Assembly: GCF_000218685.1 (NCBI RefSeq)
Contig: NW_006763290.1
Coordinates: forward strand, 4,242,908 to 4,306,907
DNA: 64,000 nucleotides
Origin: Serpula lacrymans var. lacrymans S7.9
Taxonomy: Eukaryota > Basidiomycota > Agaricomycetes > Boletales > Serpulaceae
Reading direction: 5' to 3'
The notes under the pieces are model-generated. The model saw only the letters and a list, made by a program, of their open reading frames with translations. It ran no database searches and was not told where the DNA came from. Below, in pieces: positions 34,563 to 45,599 of the stretch. Both the position numbers and the translations under genes were made by a program. The stretch's first letter is position 1; the number at the start of each line of letters is the position of its first letter.

Positions 34563-34977
34563 TAATATGAGGAATCAATTTTTCTTATCACATTCCCATC
34601 TTATCTGGTTATCCGATTTATTCCCTGTCCCTCCTCTTGCTCTTGGACTAGAAATCACGGCTGGCATTCTGTTATTCTTTTTTTTTTTCTTTTTTTTTTC
34701 CATTCATACTCACGTCCTATTGTATTTACAACAAAGAAGGACGGCTGTAGACCCTTGAGAAGATATCCAGATGACATAGCGATGATCCAATGCTGTGTCT
34801 GGGAATACTTCGGAGGAATATTGATAAGCAAGGCAGCCTATGAATCAGCGCCTTCTCATGGGCTTACTGATACAACCTATTATACACCTTTTTTCAACAA
34901 ACCTTTGGTAGAAGTTGCCTAAGCCAAGGAAAGTCCAACCTAAGATTAAATTAATCTTCTACCAATACTAATAAATC
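34563..34977. other. spacer with poly-T tract
   Basis: Contains an interrupted T-run at about 34678-34699; no gene. Confidence 0.4.
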
Positions 34978-35279
34978 TATGTGAAACTCAGCCGCTGCCC
35001 AAGAGGCTATAGAAACGACTGTATTATTTACCTATGTGAAACTACAATTAATGTTAGTTTAAGGTGATCTCTAATAAATGTAATGTAACATACCTCAGCC
35101 GCTGCCCAAGAGGCTATAGAAACGACTGAGGTATTTCTATACTAAGCCCCCTACTACTTATAGTCAGAGGTGCTACTCGCTACAGTATAATGACTCCTAG
35201 GAGAACAATGGTGACTCCATGGAGAACAATGGCTGCTTCGGCAGAGACCGGGTTTATCCGGTTTTGTCAAATACTACCT
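34978..35279 (-). repeat. copia-associated terminal repeat (two-unit form), second copy
   Basis: Near-identical to 22547-22832, with the CAGCCGCTGCCCAAGAGGC core at 34989 and 35096 (107 bp apart). It ends just past GGGTTTATCC, a few codons into where copia pol would end, without any pol sequence. Confidence 0.75.
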
Positions 35280-35832
35280 CTCATGTGATTAGTAAGTACT
35301 ATAGATCAGACCACTTTCTCTATCTTTTCTTATTGGTTAGTTGGTTGGTCAGACCACTTTCTTAACTCTTCCTTCTTTCGGTCTAACCGTTGCTGTTCAC
35401 TATATAAGGAAGTACATACTCGATGTATTATTCCTTAGTTCAATATTAGTTTGGATTTGCGCTTATACCGATACTCTTCAACCTCAGTACTCTGATTCAC
35501 CACCCTCTTCAGGGACTTAACCAGACATCTGTTGTTGTTATATAGCTTTGTATCTATTGCCTGACAGAATATTGAACTCACTCACCTTTGAATCCTTTGC
35601 CAGAGCAAACCTTTGGAAGACCATCTTGTTATATCTCAAAAAGACTGTCGTTGCCTTTGCACTGGTCTAAACCCTTATTGTCACCTTCTTTATACCTCCA
35701 TCATCCCTATCCCTCTCCTCACCCTCGCCATCGACCTCTTACTATCTATACCACCACACTTATCACCGTCCAATCCCTTCAAACTGGAAATCTCATCTAC
35801 CATCACCACTCTCGTCCAATTCCTCGTACTCT
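35280..35832. other. possible LTR/leader-like region
   Basis: Contains TATATAAGGAAG at about 35401 and pyrimidine-rich sequence before an ORF. This would suit the end of an LTR and a leader, but no second copy exists in the window to prove it. Confidence 0.25.
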
Positions 35833-36285
35833 TTGCCATCATCCAATATCTTCAGACCGAGCTCGTCAGCGACATTGTTTACCTTCACCGTGTCTACATC
35901 CCAACAGCACTCAGAAGAGTGGGTGTCAGAAGCGGACCGCAGACACCAGAGAGATTTCCTCGCAGCCCTCAACAAGCCGCTCCCGGTCCTCCCCATCCCT
36001 ACCGAAGCCCATACCCCAGACACAGAAGAAACGGTCAAACAGATCACTGAACTTTATCAAAACTTCTCTGCTTTGTCTTCTCCAATCGATCCAATTGGGG
36101 AGATCATCCTCGACATAAATGACACTCTTGCTCTCACCCAATCCATATTTTACCATTCCGCCATCTGTAGGAGAAATTCTAGGAGCCTCAAGGAGGTACT
36201 CCAACGTCTCCGGCAAGGCACGGAGAGAACTTTTAATCTTCATATTCCTGCAGCACGGACAAATTCCGTTGAGCGACTACTTTGA
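35833..36285 (+). CDS. unrecognised ORF, gag-like in position only
   Basis: 150 codons. Hydrophilic, with a helical middle segment (RRHQRDFLAALNKPLPVLPI, then EETVKQITELYQNFSAL) and a basic end. The 176- and 145-codon frames overlapping it at 35588-36118 are Pro/Ser/His-rich and look like shadows. No zinc knuckle or other Gag hallmark. Function not assigned. Confidence 0.3.
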   Translation: MPSSNIFRPSSSATLFTFTVSTSQQHSEEWVSEADRRHQRDFLAALNKPLPVLPIPTEAHTPDTEETVKQITELYQNFSALSSPIDPIGEIILDINDTLALTQSIFYHSAICRRNSRSLKEVLQRLRQGTERTFNLHIPAARTNSVERLL

Positions 36286-36289
36286 GAGT

Positions 36290-37150
36290 CTAGTACGCCC
36301 GAGTTACGAGAACACTCTGCCGTTTGTGAGGTGGCACTCCAGGAAGTTGGTTACCATTACTGCTGTTTATGGCGGGCTTGTTTACAGGTGCAGCTACTGT
36401 GTCCGAGTTGTTGTTTTTTGTGTTAAACTCATCCAAATCTTCTGCAGCATCACTGGAGAGATCTGAAAGATAACCAACAAAGTTGTGAGAACGAGATTCC
36501 GGCACATCAGGAGTGGTTACTGTGGGAGGAAGCGGCTCTGGTGAAGGGGCTGCTGCTTGACTTGAACCCTTGCCAATAACAAACATCTGGCGCATCATTG
36601 CAACTTGGGGATTGCTACTGACTCAGACAGTCCAGGTGAGTAATTTCAACAATTAATATCTGAATATTGACCTCACTCACAACGTTTGTGCCGCTTCACA
36701 AGCTTGTTCATGTTCACGTGTTTCTTTTGCGTGACGTTGCTGTGTACTCTGTGGAATGCCTGTATATCCAAAGGCTCAGTTCTTCTCTACCTTCTGCCAT
36801 GCTGTGGCTGTCTTTGGTGCAGCATTTTTTGTGTATCCGCTCTGCAAATTCTCAACCTCATCATTCAGCACCTTCAGGTTTGCCTCCAGGTCACTCCCTT
36901 CCAATTCCTCCAAGCTTTCATCAACAACTGACAGTCCTTCATCATTAAAAGGTTCATAGTCACTGCCTGAATCATCCCAGATGCAATTGACACCACCCTC
37001 ATATCCGCAGTCAGAATCAGAGTCGGAACCAATGGCAGTTGGTGATGCTGTATGTGGGACACTGTCTGGAACAGCGGGTGCGGTACAAATGAGATTCTGC
37101 TGGGGGATATTGTCAGAGGAGGACTGAGTTCTTTTTCTAACTTATCCCAG
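36290..37150 (-). pseudogene. exons of a dispersed DNA-transposon-associated protein
   Basis: On the minus strand, 37130-36890 reads as an acidic segment (DCGYEGGVNCIWDDSGSDYE, then ESLEELEGSDLEANL), then AWQKVEKN, a stop, AFGYTGIPQSTQQRHAKE. An intron-like gap follows, then MMRQMFVIGKGSSQ and GYLSDLSSDAAEDLDE at 36598-36290. The order acidic block, KxEKNRxxGYTG and a charged helix is familiar from N-termini of repeat-borne DDE-transposase-like ORFs in Agaricomycetes. That assignment is from memory and tentative. A stop interrupts the frame. Confidence 0.45.
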
Positions 37151-37617
37151 CTCTTGCACAAGCAGCAGCGTCTTTCTGGTGCTTTTGGCCATCAAGGTGA
37201 AGGTTTCTTAGTACTAAAAACGCCTCTTCAGACTTATACATTCTTGGATCCAAAATATGCAGTTGAGTTCACCGAGATCAGAGCACCTCGAGCATGTTGG
37301 AAGCCTAGCTACGGTTAGTGCCTCAATATAGGGTTAGGGTTACATCCAACTTCGTCGATTTAGCGCCTGGACAAATGTAGCGGCCTCTAAGTGAACCGCA
37401 CCATAGATGGTCATGGACGAGATTAATTTCCTCAATGTGCTCTTTTACCAGGCGAGAGAAAGGCTGGCAATACTCGAGGGTTCCATGATAAGGCCTAACG
37501 TCTCGATTGCAAATTCCCTCAGTACTGTAAACACAGCTGAAACTTGGATTCAATGACTTCTCAGCAGGTTTTGGATCAAGTGTTTAACGTATCAGGGTAA
37601 ATAGAAAGATGCATGAA
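37151..37617. other. 3' flank of the RAB7 gene
   Basis: No supported gene; a 76-codon minus frame (37323-37553) lies downstream of the RAB7 stop and shows no motif. Confidence 0.4.
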
Positions 37618-38565
<948 letters not shown>

Positions 38566-38720
38566 TTATGCTCTATCACTCCCTTAATAACGATATGCAG
38601 ACGTTGCGTTGGGTAGGAAAACAGTATTGAAAACACTTCACGAAACAGGAGGCGAAGTAGCCCAGGACTTTGAATCTCCGCTTGAAGACTGAGTGACTCT
38701 CTTTCAACCTCATCTGAACC
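38566..38720. promoter_or_regulatory. 155-bp bidirectional intergenic region YPT7/ATG16
   Basis: The two start codons face away from each other across these 155 bp, so both promoters must lie here or overlap the opposite 5' untranslated region. No clear TATA box. A GGTTCAGATGAGGTTGAAAG-type purine stretch lies near the ATG16 side on the minus strand. Confidence 0.7.
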
Positions 38721-39692
38721 ATGGGGGCACCTTCTTGGCAGGAAAAACTTCGCTTGCGAATGGTAGAGCGCAATGCAAGAGAATCTGTATACGCGTCTGT
38801 GATTGAACAGTGTACGTCTGACAATGGACTTGGCCAATCTCAAGTGGAATCTCATTCAATTGTCAAGATCGAAGACTAGCACAGCAAACTAAACTACTAA
38901 AGGAGCGCAATGCGTCTCTGCTGAAGGCAGTAGGGTCTGTTCGCGCAAATACAAATAGTTCAGTGCCTGTCGTCCCAGGAGCAGACGCTGAAGAGTGCGC
39001 TATGAAGTTTGTGGCACATCGAAAAGCTTACTGAATTTTAGTATATTTAGCTATCCGGTTCGAGCAGCCTATATGGCCTCACTCGAGTCTCAAATCTCAT
39101 CACTTCGTGACGAACTAGCAACAGTTTACAAAACGCAGGGCCAGAATGCTCAGCGTCTTCTAGCAATGAATGAGACTCTAAGGGAGAAAGAGGAGCTATG
39201 TCGTTCTGACTCGGAGAATTTGAGGCAAGCACGAGAAGAAGTTATTATGTTCAAGCGGAAAGTAGACCAACATAATGAGCTTATGTTAGAGAAAGACCGG
39301 ACGGCTCAGGTGAACCAGGTGATATTCTTGCAGATGTTGCCATTATCGCTGAACGTGATGACTTCCAGATACTACACGACGAAATAAGTACATTGCAGCT
39401 TGAACTTGGGCAAATCGAAGAACGTAATCAGATGCTCACGAAAGACAACGCAAAGCTTCTCCAGCGGTGGCTCGACGATAAGCAGGCTCAGGTAAACAGG
39501 ATGAACGAAGCGAATGAATTTTATGAGGACATGCGTTCAAGGCATCAAGCCGTGCTTAACTGGATGGATAGTGATTCTGACAGTCGCATTACGGAGCACA
39601 AAGAGAGAGGGGGGAATATCGATATAGATGCCAGTACTTGTGACTGCATTATCGACAACGGGAACGAAATAAGAGCTGAAAGCGAGATGTAG
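38721..39692 (+). CDS. ATG16: autophagy protein ATG16
   Basis: Scaffold that dimerises and carries the ATG12-ATG5 conjugate to the phagophore, where it promotes ATG8 lipidation. Four exons (38721-38811, 38868-39006, 39051-39309, 39369-39692) give 270 residues. The N-terminal helix SWQEKLRLRMVERNARESVY corresponds to the ATG5-binding helix. YRRLAQQTKLLKERNASLL follows, then a coiled coil (LESQISSLRDELATVYKTQG; LEKDRTAQ-ILHDEISTLQLEL) ending in the family signature ENAKLLQRW-like KDNAKLLQRWLDDKQAQVNR and MNEANEFYEDM. The 59-nt intron 39310-39368 removes an apparent frameshift. The last about 35 residues are acidic and unconserved. Confidence 0.93.
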
Positions 39693-40199
39693 TAGACCAC
39701 TAGTGTTGGAATTCGAGAATGTGAAAATATTGTGTAGCTGTGACACCTCAGTCAGCTTTTCTCAGTATCAATAGTAGTCACTCAGATGGAATTCTTTGTT
39801 GTTGTTGATACTATGTTGAAGTAGTCAGAACTTGAGCCTGATAATAGCATTAAGTCAGAAATTGAAAAGAACCTTCAATATTGACATCTTCACTGCGAAA
39901 AACCTGAGATTATGAACCATGAGAATGTCCTGAAAACTCGGTCATTTCCGGCACATTTCAATCGAATTCTTGCTCTGGATGTTCGGTTCTGGAAATCTAC
40001 ACAAAATCTGTAGGTTTCCTGCACATTTCAACTAGATACTCAAGAAGGACTTGGTCGTTTTCTAGAGTCCTTTGAGTTCGCATCAACATGATTGATTATT
40101 TTAGTATTTTAGTTAACTTGTAAATAGAATAACTATGTAGGTCTCGAAAATAAACCAAATTATTATTCTTCGTATTACACCACCAACTCAAAAATGACT
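39693..40199. other. 3' flank of ATG16
   Basis: AT-rich; no gene recognised. Confidence 0.5.
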
Positions 40200-41404
40200 T
40201 CCCTTACTCAAGACGAATTTGAACAATCTGAAATATCCACTCAACTTGTCCTGAATGTCTTAGGTTCATTTGATGTTGGCCTATAATCAGGGTCATCCTC
40301 ATTGTCAGACATAGCGTTGATGATGAATGCTGCATCATATTTCGGGTCAGTGTATGCCGATAGAGGCCGTTTGCATTTGCGTTGGTCACATTTCTAGCAC
40401 AGGTAAGCTTATAATTGATTCTTATCAATTCAAACTCACTGATTGTGCACGGGAATTTCTGTGTGCTTTAGATACAGGTACACTGATGGCAATTTCATCG
40501 TCATCATCATCAATTAATTGAGCTGCCTCAGACTCTTTCTCACGTGCTTGGACCTTCTGTGTATTGAGACAAAACTGGCGTGACATGTATTGGAAACGTA
40601 GGTGGATTCATTGTTTGAGGTCCTTGGGAAGTAAGAGTCAAAGCATCCTGGATATGGTGGGAAATTCTGCAGGTGCGTTGTTGACTATCCAAGATTGTAT
40701 TGCAACTAAATTGCTACTGTTCGTGGCTTCATCTGCTAGCATTTTCCTTTGAACCGAAGGAACGGCTGATTTGTAGCTTGATCAACAGGCCACATACTTT
40801 TCCTGATAGAGGAGGGGAAATTGGGTAAGTGTTTTGCTTCCGGTTTATCTACACCCATTTTTCTCATGAACGCTTCATTTATAGCATCCTGTTGATAGCT
40901 ATAGGTTAGTTTTTTTTATTGTAGTGTTTGCATAATATATTTACTCACCTTGACAATTTTTGAGTCAGCCACTTCAAGGCTTATAATCTCTTTTTGTTCC
41001 GGTGGCAGGGTCTCTAAATCAACATTCGACAGATCAATGTTGGAAAGGGAAATATTGGTGTCGGTAAGTGACTGTGTTGTGCTTGCATCATTGTTATTGA
41101 CTTGTTCGGTTGCCTGGTCCTCTCCATCATTGTCGTACTCCACACATTCTACACCCAAGTTTTTTTTCAAGAAGTCAACCTGTTTTTTCAGGTTTTCAAT
41201 GTTGGCTTTCATCTGCAGATTGTCCTGCTTCAAGAGGAGGTTTTTGGCATTCAGAATCTTGACATTTTTGTCTGTTAGATCCTTGAATGCAAGGTGAGTA
41301 ATCTTCATCTCTTCAATGTCTCTTACAGCCGCTTTGAGTAACACAATATTTGTGTTAGGTGCTTGTTCGGCTGATGGAGCTTGGAGTGTTGTGTGAGAGG
41401 ACAT
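40200..41404 (-). pseudogene. multi-exon ORF of an unknown, repeat-associated family
   Basis: Exon 1 (41404-40916) encodes 162 residues. It has a coiled coil (KNVKILNAKNLLLKQDNLQM, then NIENLKKQVDFLKKNLGVEC) and an acidic/Asn-Ser tail. Later segments read DAINEAFMRKMGVDKPEAKH, LPNFPSSIRK, FLRFKGK (about 40890-40740) and, near 40330, CDQRKCKRPLSAYTDPKYDA and AMSDNEDDPDY. These blocks, in this order, resemble a widespread hypothetical ORF of Agaricomycetes that often occurs with transposons (from memory). Stops between the blocks suggest decay. No enzymatic domain seen. Confidence 0.5.
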
Positions 41405-42234
41405 CTGGAGTATTTTTTGGGGGGGCCATAAAGAGATGGTGGCATTAGTTTTATGCTATGTACATGTAGGAGGTCATGTAAACTATACAGCGACATTTTC
41501 TTTGCTGTCTATCAAAGTGCAACTCAGAGAAACAGGAAGATATTAATCTATATTGAGGGATCAGTGTCAGTTTCTATTATGTAATACTCAAGGATAGCGA
41601 AATGATAATACCTCAATATTGGTAACTCCAGATTACAACAAAGAGTATTGTGGTGTAAATCCAAGTAGAATCCAGTGAACGCTGGCGGCACAATTTGTGC
41701 ATTTGGTATTCATTCAAGCCAATTAATATCTGGTGAACATCTGGTTGAAACGCGGCGGGAATCTGCGGATGTTCGGGACATTCCCATGTTGCATAATTTG
41801 GGTTTTTTCACAGTGCTTGTTGTGCCCTGGCCATGAATGTAGTAGGATAGTGAATTTTGACTGAACCTGTAAGATAGTCGCATCAGCCGCTTGATAATCG
41901 ATCACAGCACTTAGCACTTCTGGTCTGGAAAATCAGATTCCAGCCAGGTTCAATCCGATGTGATACAGTTGATTGTATCATAATGCATTGCCTTGTAGTG
42001 CATAATTCTGGTAATGCATCGACTTTTTGTGAATCCCACAATGGGGTGCGGGGAAAATGAAAAAATATGCATAATGCATAACAGATTGTACTGTAGGCCT
42101 TGTTATGCAGTATTAGATGGTAATTTGGGTGAATGGACTCGGTGCAATGTTCGGTTCACTACCAACCATTGTCCTCTATGCATATGTATACTGCTTGAAA
42201 TTGGGCTTCTGTACAAAAAACCAAATTTGCACCT
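41405..42234. other. 5' flank of the pogo-like transposase
   Basis: No supported gene. The left terminal inverted repeat of the pogo element should lie here, but its partner was lost at the right end, so it cannot be identified. Confidence 0.4.
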
Positions 42235-43694
42235 ATGCCTATTGCCGAGAAACGAAAACCTCGCGACAAGCCTTGCCCATACAACCGCCAGCTGAGAGCG
42301 GCGAAAAACAAAGATGCACCTGCAACTTCTGCAAAGCCTCCAGTGCAGAGATCAAGACAGAACCTTACACTAGGAGACTGGCTTACTGTCTTCACCTACA
42401 TTGATACCCACCCCAATACACCACAAGCAGACATTGTTGCACACTTTTGCACCTTGAAATCAGGAGCGCTGATCTTTACACAGTCAGCTTTATCACAGAA
42501 ATTGAAGGATCACATCGCATTGGAGGCTCGCATCAATGACAATCCAAGTGCTTTGTCAGCAAAACACCCGCGGATTGTGACAAGACCTGATGTTGAGAAG
42601 GCCTTAGTCCTGTGGATCCAGAGCATGGAAGCCAGGGGCGAGCACTTTATTGGGCCAATGCTGAAGGAGAAGCAGAAGCACTTTGAAGATAATTGTCAGG
42701 TGCCAATTGAGGAGCGGCTGATAGGTGATGGATGGGATGCATCCTTTTGTAGGACCTACAACATCCAAGAGTATCGCCGGCATGGTGAGGCAGGGTCAGT
42801 TGATCTTGATGCAGTCAGTGCCGAGCGTGAGCGGTGCCAAAAAATTCTCTTGCAATTTGCTCCGAGAGATTGGTGGAATTTTAACGTAACAGCCTTATTT
42901 CCATTGTGAGTTTTCTAACTATGCATGGCATTCTAGAATCAAGCTGATAAGATTATCTCACAGTGCTCCACCAGACCGAGGCCTCGCAACAAAGCAAATG
43001 AGTGGGAAGAAAAAGGAGAAGTTCCGAATCTCCGTTGGTCTTGCATGCAATGCAGATGGGAGTGAGAAGTTTGAGCCCATTTACATTGGGAAGTCAAGAA
43101 GGCCATGCTGCTTTAAAAAGCAATCACCAAAGCAGCTTGGTATTTATTACCGGAATAATAAGAAGGCCTGGATAACTACTGCACTGTTTGAAGAGTAAGG
43201 CATGCCCACATTTAGTGTCATGAGAGTGCTAATTGCAGTATACAGATGGATGAAGCATTTTAATCTCAAGATGCGAAACAAGAACCGTCAGGTCTGCCTA
43301 TTTGTAGATGGCTTTTCTGCACACAAGCTATCATACCAACCAACTAATGTTCGGATGGAGGTTTTCAAAGCAAATATGACTTTGTTTGTGCAGCCATGTG
43401 ATGCAGGCATCATCTGCTGCTTCAAGGCTGGATATAGGAAGACTTACTGTGCAAAAGCACTTGACCTTGATGAAGCTGGCAAGAGGGACATTTATTCAAT
43501 CAATTTACTTGAAGGTATTTTGATGGCGAAGGCTGCTTGGGAAGCAGTTACATTGACTACTATCCATCACTGCTGGGATCACAGTCAAATTCAACCGTAT
43601 GTCAAGATCTGATTTTAATTGCTCTTGTTTTCAAGTTCTAGCTATTCTTTGCACAGAGATCCCTCCATTCCAACAACTATCCCATATGATGATG
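42235..43694 (+). pseudogene. pogo/Tigger-type DDE transposase, first catalytic Asp changed, 3' end cut
   Basis: Cut-and-paste transposase of the Tc1/mariner superfamily, pogo branch. Four exons: 42235-42905, 42964-43194, 43246-43596, 43657-43694. An N-terminal CENP-B/Tc5-type DNA-binding domain (LTLGDWLTVFTYIDTHPNTP; KHPRIVTRPDVEKALVLW) precedes the DDE domain: FPFAPPDRGLATKQMSGKKK, LFVDGFSAH (second Asp) and VQPCDAGII (third Asp). At the first catalytic position, where DET is expected before LFPF, the sequence reads NFNVTALFP, so Asp is Asn. The frame is then cut by the LTR of element C at 43695. Introns are intact, so loss of activity is recent. Confidence 0.88.
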
Positions 43695-44034
43695 TGTTAC
43701 GCTTGGGATATGCAAGCCTGGTAACACTGGGTTTCAGATATATAAGTGGTTTCTGATAAGCTCGTTGTGGACGAGTTTGAGATGTATTCTGATGATGAGG
43801 GTTTCAACTGATGAATATCAAGTTACACTGTTGAAGCGTACAATTGTATTGGAGATAGTAACTATAATACAGGTCTGTATATATAGTGTCTACTTTAGGG
43901 TAGGCATTTGTGTTGAACAAATGAGGACGGGTGATACTGAAATAGGCAATGTGTATGGGAAGGTATATGCAGGTAGCGGAGTGTAGCTACTTGTGAAGGG
44001 AAATAAAGTCTATGGTTAAGTACAGTTTGTAACA
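43695..44034 (-). repeat. 3' LTR of chromovirus C
   Basis: 340 bp from TGTTACGCTTGGGATATG to CAGTTTGTAACA on the plus strand. It is preceded in element sense by a tract that reads AAAAAGGGGGTAA on the minus strand, a standard polypurine plus-strand primer. Confidence 0.9.
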
Positions 44035-44051
44035 TTACCCCCTTTTTAGGT

Positions 44052-45335
44052 TTAGACTGCTCCAAAGTCTCCTAGTTCTCCGTCTACATTATATTGTGCG
44101 TCTTCGTCAAGATCATTGTGTTCGTTGTCTAATCCCCAAGAGTCTGCCACAAAGGGTAAGTTGCATTGCCGGTTGCACTCATTAGCTCGGTGTCCGGGCA
44201 CGTCTAAACCACACATAGAGCAGGTATGGCATCGGCAGTAGATGGCACAATGGCCATATTCTTGACAGGCATAGCAATGTCGGATATGAGGGCGACGGCG
44301 TCGTTCAGAAGAGGATTGCGATTGAGTAGGATTAGAGTGGTCGGAGATGGGTGAGGGCCTTTTGCTCCCTCGCAAAGAAGCCGAGGTAGCTCCTTCATTG
44401 CTCCTCAATGGCCTTCTAACCTGAGGCGACTCATTGCTTGACATAGGTGTCGACCTCCTGTTCGACTCCTAAGAGCGATTTGTGTGAGCAGGTGTGCACC
44501 CCAAAGGGATAAGGAGTACCCGCTCTGGGCGCTGCCTGCATAATTGGCGACTGCAACAAGGTGGAGGGAGTTGGAGGAGGGGTGTTGTTGGACGCGTAGG
44601 AATCAATATGACTTGCAATTCTTCTACTGCATTGGCTTTGGGGACTATTGAGTCAGTTGCGAAGGAATGAGTTGGGGATGATGGAGCGGGCGCAGGTAGA
44701 ACAAGATCTGGCGGAGATGGGGGATATGCTAGTTGAGGCGACTGCGGTGAGGTTGGGGGGTGATGACCTGGAAAAGGGTGCCCCGTTGTTGCGGGAAGGC
44801 TCAGCAAATCTGGGGGAGGGGAGGTGAGGTACCCTCGTTGAGCAAGAAGGTTCTTTGCGTCAGTGCATACGGTTTAGCCACCTGGGCGTAGGAATGCTTT
44901 GACCGCTCCTTTCTCTCCATTCTCGCAATTCTTCCTCAAGCGTCATTCTATGGATTCTATCTGCAAGTGTTCCATGAGCAAAGTTGCTCCAGTACTCAAT
45001 ACGGAATTGTTGTCCCGTGTAAGCTCATCTACCAACAAACCCAGTGAGACGGTGACTGCGTGTAGTTCATCAGCAACAAGGAGTGCGTTTTGCCAACGAT
45101 GAAACGTGTCCAGTGGGTATGTGGCGGTAGGGCATATAATGTTAGACTGGTGAAAAAGATAAAAGTAGGCGCGCCTATCTGACATCAGTTCGGTGGCGTC
45201 AACGATGTTGGTTTGTTCACGAGTGAGGGCTAGGCGGTGTGCCCATTGGGCTTCGGTGAGTACTTGGGGTTCAGCGAGGTATGGGGGAAAACGGGGAGAA
45301 TGGGTTTGTTGGTCGATGGGTGTGGTCTGAGACAT
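44052..45335 (-). pseudogene. extra zinc-knuckle ORF downstream of pol in element C
   Basis: ATG at 45335 begins a helical, charged protein (MSQTTPIDQQTHSPRFPPYL; WAHRLALTREQTNIVDATEL; a Leu-rich stretch ending LLMEHLQIESIE) of 130 codons. A Pro/Ser-rich part follows in shifted frames. At 44444-44052 an ORF with an Arg/Ser-rich start has CYACQEYGHCAIYC, a perfect CX2CX4HX4C zinc knuckle, then CSMCGLDVPGHRANEC and an acidic tail, stopping 17 bp before the LTR. The layout (helical capsid-like part, proline hinge, zinc knuckle) looks like Gag, but it sits after integrase. Whether it is one spliced or frameshifted gene is unresolved. Confidence 0.65.
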
Positions 45336-45399
45336 GGTATTTTTGGAAAGTGATTGTGAGAGGGAATCCTGTTAACTTGTTTCACAGCTTGTGTCTTCT

Positions 45400-45570
45400 T
45401 TTATATTCGTTCAGGATTTTGGAAGCATTCCGTAGATTTGCTTCTTCTTCCCAGGAGTTTTCGGCCAATGGGTAGTCCTTCCATTTGACTAAATATAGGT
45501 ATCCTCTTTGGTTCTTTTTGTTACGTAGAATTGCTTCTACTTTGTATTCTTCTTGGTCATGATTATCTCC
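45400..45570 (-). pseudogene. chromodomain at the end of integrase, element C
   Basis: The minus strand reads EEYKVEAILRNKKNQRGYLY, LVKWKDYPLAENSWEEEANL, a typical chromodomain with the aromatic-cage region YLYLVKW. Upstream, the integrase tail reads through frameshifts. Confidence 0.8.
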
Positions 45571-45599
45571 GCTGGTGGTCTGATGTAGTTTTCTCTGTG

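Noticed and set aside
39300..39368. Apparent frameshift in ATG16
   Set aside because: A 59-nt GT-AG intron (39310-39368) restores the frame and joins conserved coiled-coil residues, so the gene is intact.
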